A program made the position numbers and the translations under genes. Source: Sediminibacterium sp. (GTDB lineage: Bacteria; Bacteroidota; Bacteroidia; Chitinophagales; Chitinophagaceae). Taken from it: a stretch of 11,179 bases of DNA. Each line of letters begins with the position of its first letter. The stretch's first letter is position 1. Positions 6,892 to 11,179 of the stretch are shown one piece after another. The notes under the pieces were generated by a model, which ran no database searches, had not been told where the DNA came from, and saw only the letters and a program-made list of their open reading frames with translations. The stretch is from NCBI GenBank assembly GCA_017987615.1, contig JAGNTI010000036.1, forward strand, positions 1 through 11,179. The letters are read 5' to 3'.

Positions 6892-7335
6892 ATGGAAAGA
6901 AAAGATTTTATCGAACAAGTGGGTATGAGTGGCGCAGCGCTACTAGTGATGGGATGTTTTGGTTCTTGTACCAAATCTAGTGATACCGGCGGTGGCAGCA
7001 CGCCAAACCCCAATCCTAACAAACCTGTAGATTTTACCATCAACATTTCAAACTCACCCTACAATGTGTTACAAAACGCGGGTGGTTTTTATGTAGATAC
7101 CACCAATAATGTGATCATCGCTAAAACCTCGTCGGGTATGCTCATTGCGGTAAGTTCACTCTGCACACACCAAGCGGTAACATTAGAATACCAAAATAGC
7201 AACAACCGTTTTTATTGCCCGGGTCATGGATCCAATTTTAATACGGCAGGCACTGTTTTAAATGGACCAGCCACTACGGCGCTAAAAGCCTATAAAACGT
7301 CTCTATCAGGTTCATTACTAAGGATTTACGAATAA
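6892..7335 (+). CDS. Rieske [2Fe-2S] domain lipoprotein
   Basis: 147-residue single-domain iron-sulfur protein. The N-terminus (1-26) is a short charged then hydrophobic export signal, MERKDFIEQVG..GAALLVMGC; lipidation could be at C22 (LVMG-C) or C26 (CFGS-C). A flexible Gly/Pro/Asn linker (33-45) leads to the Rieske domain (about 47-146). Cluster ligands are visible: C91-T-H93 and C109-P-G-H112-G-S, spacing CxH-x15-CxxH. The extra disulfide cysteines of cytochrome bc1 Rieske proteins are absent (CTHQAV, CPGHGS), so a ferredoxin-like, probably lower-potential cluster is inferred. There is no oxygenase or cytochrome b gene nearby, so its electron partner is unknown. No twin-arginine motif is present, although Rieske proteins are often Tat-exported. 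Diverges from asnS (86-base gap); a weak AAAGTTTG box (6855-6862) could be its -7 element. Confidence 0.9.
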   Translation: MERKDFIEQVGMSGAALLVMGCFGSCTKSSDTGGGSTPNPNPNKPVDFTINISNSPYNVLQNAGGFYVDTTNNVIIAKTSSGMLIAVSSLCTHQAVTLEYQNSNNRFYCPGHGSNFNTAGTVLNGPATTALKAYKTSLSGSLLRIYE

Positions 7336-7338
7336 ATT

Positions 7339-7360
7339 CTAATCGTTAATTAGTGTTTTT
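7339..7360 (+). terminator. Weak candidate terminator after the Rieske gene
   Basis: CTAAT (7339-7343) and ATTAG (7349-7353) form a 5-bp A/T-rich stem with a 5-base loop, followed by TG and five T (7356-7360). It begins 3 bases after the Rieske stop. The stem is too weak to be sure. Confidence 0.25.
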
Positions 7361-7407
7361 CCCGCCAATTATTTATGGGTGTTTGTAATTTTTGTGTTAA
7401 CATTGCA

Positions 7408-7491
7408 ATGGAAACAAAGCCAGATGAGCCTTCAGTTGCTCTAGTTCAGGTTATCTTCTTTCCATCAAATTTTAAATCACCCTTTCTTTAG
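7408..7491 (+). CDS. Possible 27-codon leader ORF upstream of rho
   Basis: An ATG at 7408 opens a 27-residue frame ending in TAG at 7491, 45 bases before the rho start. The peptide begins METKPDEPSVALVQV and ends in a hydrophobic Phe/Pro-rich tail. It has no Shine-Dalgarno, but neither do the real genes here. E. coli rho has a leader-peptide gene (rhoL) in its attenuated leader, which makes the position suggestive. No homology is recognisable and a frame this short arises easily by chance. Confidence 0.2.
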   Translation: METKPDEPSVALVQVIFFPSNFKSPFL

Positions 7492-7536
7492 TTATTCCTA
7501 AACTCAATTCTAGAGTATTTCATTTTCAAATTATTT

Positions 7537-9135
7537 ATGTACGACATTTTACAATTAAACGATCTTTTGTTACCAGCGTTACAAGACATCGCACAAGGTT
7601 TAAAAATTACAGGTTTTAAAAAATTAGATAAGCAAGCGCTCATCTATAAAATATTAGATAGCCAAGCGGTAAGCGAAGCGTCTGCAAAAGATGATGGCAA
7701 AAAAAAGCCACTCGTAAAAGGTCGTAAGCCTGTTACTGTAAAAACAAGTAATGGTACCGAAGAAGCGGAAGTGATGAGTGAAGAAGCGCCAGCAGCGGCA
7801 GCGCCAATGCAAAAGGCCCGACCTATTAAAAAAGCAAATCCAAGACCTGAGCGTCCAGAAAAAACAGAAGCGCCTGCAGCAGTAGCGGCTGCAGCTCCAG
7901 AAAATACTGAAGCAGCACAAGCGCCCGAAAACGCAGAAGCAGCGCAGGCTCCAGAAAATACAACACCAAGTCAACACCCACCAAGACCACATAAAAAAGA
8001 ACCGGTATTTAATATTGAGTTTGAAGGAATGATTGAGGGAGAGGGCGTTTTAGAAATGATGCCTGATGGTTATGGTTTTTTACGTTCTTCTGATTATAAT
8101 TATTTATCATCACCAGATGATGTGTATGTTTCTCCTTCACAAATAAAATTATTTGGTTTAAAAACTGGTGACACTGTGCAAGGTGCTGTTCGCCCTCCTA
8201 AAGAAGGTGAAAAATATTTTGCACTCATTAAAGTTGATTTTATCAATGGTAAAAGACCCGACGAAGTGCGTGACCGTGTGCCATTTGATTATTTAACACC
8301 GTTATTTCCAAACGAAAAATTAAACCTGTTTACGTCTCCAACAAATTATAGTACGCGTATTATTGACCTCTTTACCCCAATAGGTAAAGGTCAGCGTGGA
8401 CTGATTGTGGCGCAACCAAAAGTGGGTAAAACCATGCTTTTAAAAGAGGTGGCAAACGCAATCGCAGCAAACCATCCAGAAGTTTATTTGATGGTAGTTT
8501 TAATTGATGAAAGACCTGAAGAAGTTACCGATATGGAGCGTAGCGTAAGAGCAGAAGTGATTGCTTCTACTTTTGATGAGCCCGCAGAAAAACACGTGAA
8601 GGTTTCTGGTATCGCACTACAAAAAGCAAAACGCCTTGTAGAGTGCGGTCATGACGTTGTTATTTTATTAGATTCAATTACACGTTTAGCACGCGCACAC
8701 AATACAGTAGCGCCAAGTAGTGGTAAAGTATTAAGTGGTGGTGTGGAAGCAAATGCGCTTTTAAAACCAAAACAATTTTTTGGTGCGGCGCGTAAAATTG
8801 AGCACGGTGGTTCATTAACTATTTTAGCAACGGCCTTAATTGAAACCGGTTCTAAAATGGACGAAGTAATCTTTGAAGAATTTAAAGGTACTGGTAATAT
8901 GGAATTACAGCTTGATCGCAAACTAGCCAACAAGCGTATTTTCCCTGCTATCGATTTAGTGGGTTCTTCTACACGTAGAGATGATTTATTACTTGATAAA
9001 GAAGTACTAGGCCGCATGAATATTTTACGTTTGTTCATCAACGATATGAATACCGATGAAGCAATGAACGAATTATTAAAACGCATGCGTGGTACCAAAG
9101 ACAACGAAGAGTTTTTAGCGAGCATGAACAGATAA
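7537..9135 (+). CDS. rho: Transcription termination factor Rho
   Basis: Hexameric RNA-dependent ATPase/helicase that ends transcription at Rho-dependent sites; 532 residues against 419 in E. coli. Residues 1-45 are the Rho N-terminal helical domain ([28 protein letters not shown]). Residues about 46-155 are a disordered insertion rich in Ala, Pro, Glu and Lys with a 9-residue repeat. The cold-shock-like RNA-binding domain follows (about 165-238, [25 protein letters not shown]). The ATPase core has Walker A QPKVGKT (293-299), the catalytic-Glu segment [12 protein letters not shown] (322-333), Walker B DVVILLD (373-379), [10 protein letters not shown] (380-389), the Q/R-loop region through [20 protein letters not shown] (401-420), and STRRDDLLL (478-486). 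All key residues are intact. The start [10 protein letters not shown] is typical of Bacteroidota Rho. A DUF2480 gene follows after 9 bases. A leader ORF may precede it. Confidence 0.97.
   Translation: MYDILQLNDLLLPALQDIAQGLKITGFKKLDKQALIYKILDSQAVSEASAKDDGKKKPLVKGRKPVTVKTSNGTEEAEVMSEEAPAAAAPMQKARPIKKANPRPERPEKTEAPAAVAAAAPENTEAAQAPENAEAAQAPENTTPSQHPPRPHKKEPVFNIEFEGMIEGEGVLEMMPDGYGFLRSSDYNYLSSPDDVYVSPSQIKLFGLKTGDTVQGAVRPPKEGEKYFALIKVDFINGKRPDEVRDRVPFDYLTPLFPNEKLNLFTSPTNYSTRIIDLFTPIGKGQRGLIVAQPKVGKTMLLKEVANAIAANHPEVYLMVVLIDERPEEVTDMERSVRAEVIASTFDEPAEKHVKVSGIALQKAKRLVECGHDVVILLDSITRLARAHNTVAPSSGKVLSGGVEANALLKPKQFFGAARKIEHGGSLTILATALIETGSKMDEVIFEEFKGTGNMELQLDRKLANKRIFPAIDLVGSSTRRDDLLLDKEVLGRMNILRLFINDMNTDEAMNELLKRMRGTKDNEEFLASMNR
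7894..7962 (+). repeat. 27-base tandem repeat inside rho
   Basis: Two full copies and one partial copy of a 27-base unit (7894-7920, 7921-7947, 7948-7962) encode [18 protein letters not shown] and APENT, residues 120-142 of Rho in the disordered insertion. Copies differ mainly at third codon positions, so the repeat is old enough to have diverged, but the 27-base period means copy number could change without shifting the frame. Confidence 0.7.
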
Positions 9136-9144
9136 TTTTTTGTT

Positions 9145-9651
9145 ATGGCAGAACCCATTATCAATAAAGTAGAAGAGAGCGGTTTAATTTCATTAGACCT
9201 GGAAAAATATTATCCTTCAAATCCAATTTTGGTTTTTGACGTGAAGGACCATTTGTTTATGGGCCTCATTTTAAAAGAAAAAGATTTTAGAGCAGCGCTC
9301 ACTGCCACTGATTGGACGGCGTATCAAAACGCCGATGTTGCCATCACTTGCTCTGCAGATGCGATTATTCCTATGTGGGCGTATATGCTTATTGCGTCTG
9401 CATTAGAGCCGTTTGCGAGCACTGTGTTTTTTGGTACCGAAGAACAATTAAAAGAAAAACTCCTTTTACAAAATATTGAAGCCATTAACGCAGAAGATTA
9501 TACCGATAAAAGAGTGGTAGTAAAAGGCTGTGGCGATATTCAAATTCCGGCAGCTGCGTATGTAGGCATTACCAACAAATTAAGACCTGTTACAAAGTCT
9601 ATTATGTTTGGCGAACCTTGTAGTACGGTTCCTATTTACAAGAAAAAATAA
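9145..9651 (+). CDS. DUF2480 family protein
   Basis: 168-residue soluble protein without signal peptide or membrane segment, recognised as DUF2480, a family I know from Bacteroidota. Characteristic segments: INKVEESGLISLDLEKYYP (6-24), VFDVKDHLFMGLILKEKDFR (30-49), ITCSADAIIPMWAYMLIASA (67-86), VVVKGCGDIQIP (124-135) and the C-terminal SIMFGEPCSTVPIYKK (152-167). Its only three cysteines (C69, C129, C159) each lie in one of these conserved motifs, hinting at metal, Fe-S or redox chemistry; this is inference. From memory, DUF2480 genes often sit near SUF iron-sulfur assembly genes, but here no suf gene is visible. The start is 9 bases after the rho stop, so the two are probably cotranscribed. 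Function unknown. Confidence 0.87.
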   Translation: MAEPIINKVEESGLISLDLEKYYPSNPILVFDVKDHLFMGLILKEKDFRAALTATDWTAYQNADVAITCSADAIIPMWAYMLIASALEPFASTVFFGTEEQLKEKLLLQNIEAINAEDYTDKRVVVKGCGDIQIPAAAYVGITNKLRPVTKSIMFGEPCSTVPIYKKK

Positions 9652-9652
9652 T

Positions 9653-10429
9653 TTATTTACTGCGCGTAGTAGCGTCTACAAAACGCTCGTCATAATCTGC
9701 GCGAATCGTATTAAAGAGACGGTCCCATACAAGTGTGTAGAGCCCGTAATTACCTGTAAAATATTGATGGTGCTGATTGTGGTTGGTAGATGTGTTAATC
9801 CATCTGCCAATTTTAGTTTTGTGAAATCCAGCCGGATATAATTCGTAGCCTAGGTGCCCATACACATTGTATACAATCGAGAATAAAAAGAAAATCGCTA
9901 GCTGTGTAATATGAATAGGCATGATAAAATAAAACAGTACCACAATGCCGTGCTCTAATACCGATTCTATCGGATGAAACGCATAGGCAGCCCAAGGAGA
10001 GGGGTTGGTAGAGCGGTGGTGAACAAGGTGCACATATTTGAAAAGTGTTTTGTGGTGCATAAGGCGGTGTACCCAATAAAAATAAAAATCATGTAGTACA
10101 AACATGATGGGAAAAGCTAAAAAATAATAACCCCATCCGTAATCACTAATGTTTTTATAACGCGTCGTATGCTCTGCTATCGGTGACGAATTTAATAGCA
10201 TGATTAAAAAACTAAAAATAAGCATGGTACTTAATGAAAACCCTGCTTCACGCAAATAGTCTGGAACTTTTGGAAAACGCTTTTGAATTTTTTTGTAGAA
10301 AAATTGTTGCTTAAAAACAACATAGAAAATAATAAAGGCAAGTGCAGCAAACAAAAAATACCGTGAGCCAATTTTTAAAAAAGCTTCTGGCATAATATCC
10401 CAGCGAAACGATAAAAGTTGTGCCACCAT
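9653..10429 (-). CDS. Sterol desaturase / fatty acid hydroxylase superfamily membrane protein
   Basis: 258-residue integral membrane protein of the non-heme di-iron hydroxylase superfamily. All three His clusters are present: HDFYFYWVHRLMHH (113-126, including H121-RLM-H125), H134-LV-H137-H138, and H217-NQ-H220-H221; H152 (FHPIE) and H192 (GHLGYE) are further typical histidines. Hydrophobic segments lie near 22-38, 66-79, 100-118 and 158-190, with the His clusters facing the cytoplasm in known members. Such enzymes use O2 to hydroxylate or desaturate lipids; the substrate here (fatty acid, hopanoid/sterol-like, carotenoid or ether lipid) cannot be told. The ATG at 10429 is 12 bases after the polA stop, so cotranscription is likely; M13 (ATG at 10393) is an alternative start. 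Its stop is 1 base from the converging DUF2480 stop. Confidence 0.88.
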   Translation of the reverse strand: MVAQLLSFRWDIMPEAFLKIGSRYFLFAALAFIIFYVVFKQQFFYKKIQKRFPKVPDYLREAGFSLSTMLIFSFLIMLLNSSPIAEHTTRYKNISDYGWGYYFLAFPIMFVLHDFYFYWVHRLMHHKTLFKYVHLVHHRSTNPSPWAAYAFHPIESVLEHGIVVLFYFIMPIHITQLAIFFLFSIVYNVYGHLGYELYPAGFHKTKIGRWINTSTNHNQHHQYFTGNYGLYTLVWDRLFNTIRADYDERFVDATTRSK

Positions 10430-10441
10430 AACTAACTTATA

Positions 10442-11179
10442 TTAATGTGCTTCTAACCAGTTGTTGCCTTTTCCTACTTCTGCTTCTACTGGAACACCGT
10501 TTGGCAAAGGTAAAGCGGTGGTCATACATTCAATAATCAATTTTTCTAATGCATCCGCTTCTTCTGGGACCGCATCAAACACAAGTTCATCGTGTACTTG
10601 TAAAATCATTTTTGACTGCCAGTTGCCAGCGCCCATTTGAGCATGTACTTTAATCATGGCTAACTTAATCATATCGGCGGCCGTACCCTGTATAGGTGAA
10701 TTGATGGCGTTTCTTTCCGCAAAACCTCGAACGGTAAAGTTGCTGCTATTGATATCTTTTAACCAACGCTTACGGCCCATCAGGGTTTCTACATAGCCTT
10801 TTTCTTTGGCTAGAGCCACTTGCTCGTCCATATAGCCCTGGATGTTAGGAAACTCCTTTTTGTAGTTGTCAATGATTTCTTTGGCCTCCGTTCTGGAGAT
10901 ACCCAAATTATCGGCAAGCCCAAAAGCGCCCTGTCCATATATAATACCAAAGTTGACACTCTTGGCCTTGTAGCGCATTTCTTTGGTTACATCTGTTACT
11001 TCTACGCCATATACTTTGGCAGCAGTGGCGGTGTGGATGTCTATACCCGCTTTAAAAGCAGCACACATATTAGGGTCACCACTAATGGCTGCCACAATGC
11101 GGAGTTCTATTTGAGAATAGTCAGCACTCATCAAAATACGACCCGGTTCACGTGGAATAAAAGCTTTTCTGATTTCTCT
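10442..11179 (-). CDS. polA: DNA polymerase I, C-terminal part (cut by the window edge)
   Basis: The last 245 residues of DNA polymerase I; the frame runs open to the right edge, so the rest of the polymerase domain and the exonuclease domains lie outside. This part holds the catalytic palm and fingers: REIRKAFIPREPGR leading into motif A SADYSQIELR (18-27 of the fragment, catalytic Asp20), motif B / O-helix RYKAKSVNFGIIYG (69-82, with the Lys, Phe and Tyr equivalent to E. coli K758, F762 and Y766), SPIQGTAADMIK, motif C QVHDELVFD (194-202) and the usual end NNWLEAH. All catalytic residues are intact. A TTG/ATG pair at 11134-11129 is internal, not a start: homologous sequence continues upstream of it. 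The enzyme fills gaps in repair and replaces Okazaki primers. The desaturase gene follows 12 bases downstream. Confidence 0.96.
   Translation of the reverse strand, partial: REIRKAFIPREPGRILMSADYSQIELRIVAAISGDPNMCAAFKAGIDIHTATAAKVYGVEVTDVTKEMRYKAKSVNFGIIYGQGAFGLADNLGISRTEAKEIIDNYKKEFPNIQGYMDEQVALAKEKGYVETLMGRKRWLKDINSSNFTVRGFAERNAINSPIQGTAADMIKLAMIKVHAQMGAGNWQSKMILQVHDELVFDAVPEEADALEKLIIECMTTALPLPNGVPVEAEVGKGNNWLEAH

Noticed and set aside
7654..7992. Minus-strand ORF of 112 codons, very rich in Cys, Phe, Trp and Arg
   Set aside because: It is the reverse of the Ala/Glu/Lys-rich low-complexity part of rho, which removes stop codons from the opposite strand; composition is not protein-like.
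8649..9164. Minus-strand ORF of 171 codons
   Set aside because: Antisense to the conserved ATPase core of rho; long only because rho codon use leaves few stops in that frame.
9608..10076. Plus-strand ORF (9608-9841) and minus-strand ORF (9813-10076)
   Set aside because: Both lie in other frames of the desaturase gene and DUF2480 end, with no family resemblance.
11129..11134. TTG/ATG as the start of a short 230-residue polymerase
   Set aside because: The frame stays open to the window edge and encodes REIRKAFIPREPGR, a conserved DNA polymerase I segment, so this is internal sequence.
1..11179. Search for mobile elements, CRISPR arrays, phage genes, toxin-antitoxin or defence genes
   Set aside because: No transposase, integrase, direct-repeat array, tRNA-adjacent integrase or known defence domain was seen; the DNA beside tRNA-Phe shows no duplicated tRNA 3' end that would mark an integrated element.

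Overview
The window looks like a chromosomal segment of a Bacteroidota bacterium. Several independent signs agree: a TonB-dependent receptor with an N-terminal carboxypeptidase-regulatory-like domain paired with a DUF4249 lipoprotein, a DUF2480 protein, a Rho factor with a long Ala/Pro/Glu/Lys-rich N-terminal insertion, no recognisable Shine-Dalgarno sequence before any gene start, and Bacteroidota-type -7 promoter elements (TAnnTTTG) in front of asnS and the tRNA gene. The DNA is AT-rich. I cannot place it below phylum with confidence.

Layout from left to right. (1) A DctA-like C4-dicarboxylate symporter on the minus strand (27-1247) diverges from a SOUL-family protein on the plus strand (1382-1978); two adjacent palindromes (1287-1311) lie between them. 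(2) A TonB-dependent outer-membrane receptor (2041-4353) is followed after 2 bases by a DUF4249 lipoprotein (4356-5150), probably one transport unit. (3) A tRNA-Phe(GAA) on the minus strand (5216-5288) has its own promoter and terminator; upstream of it on the same strand is asnS (5354-6805), with a strong Bacteroidota promoter so close to the ATG that the mRNA should be nearly leaderless. (4) A Rieske-type [2Fe-2S] lipoprotein (6892-7335) diverges from asnS. (5) rho (7537-9135) is followed after 9 bases by a DUF2480 gene (9145-9651), probably an operon; a 27-codon ORF lies in the rho leader. (6) Converging from the right on the minus strand are the 3' part of polA (10442 to the window edge) and, 12 bases downstream, a sterol desaturase/fatty acid hydroxylase family gene (9653-10429) whose stop codon is 1 base from that of DUF2480.

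Most of the content is housekeeping: translation (asnS, tRNA-Phe), transcription termination (rho) and DNA repair/replication (polA). The rest is envelope or transport: dicarboxylate uptake, TonB-dependent uptake, a Rieske lipoprotein and a membrane di-iron hydroxylase. I see no insertion sequence, phage gene, CRISPR array or toxin-antitoxin pair, and no convincing new multigene system. The least understood parts are the receptor/DUF4249 pair, DUF2480 next to rho, and several short regulatory-looking sequences. No gene-free stretch exceeds about 200 bases.
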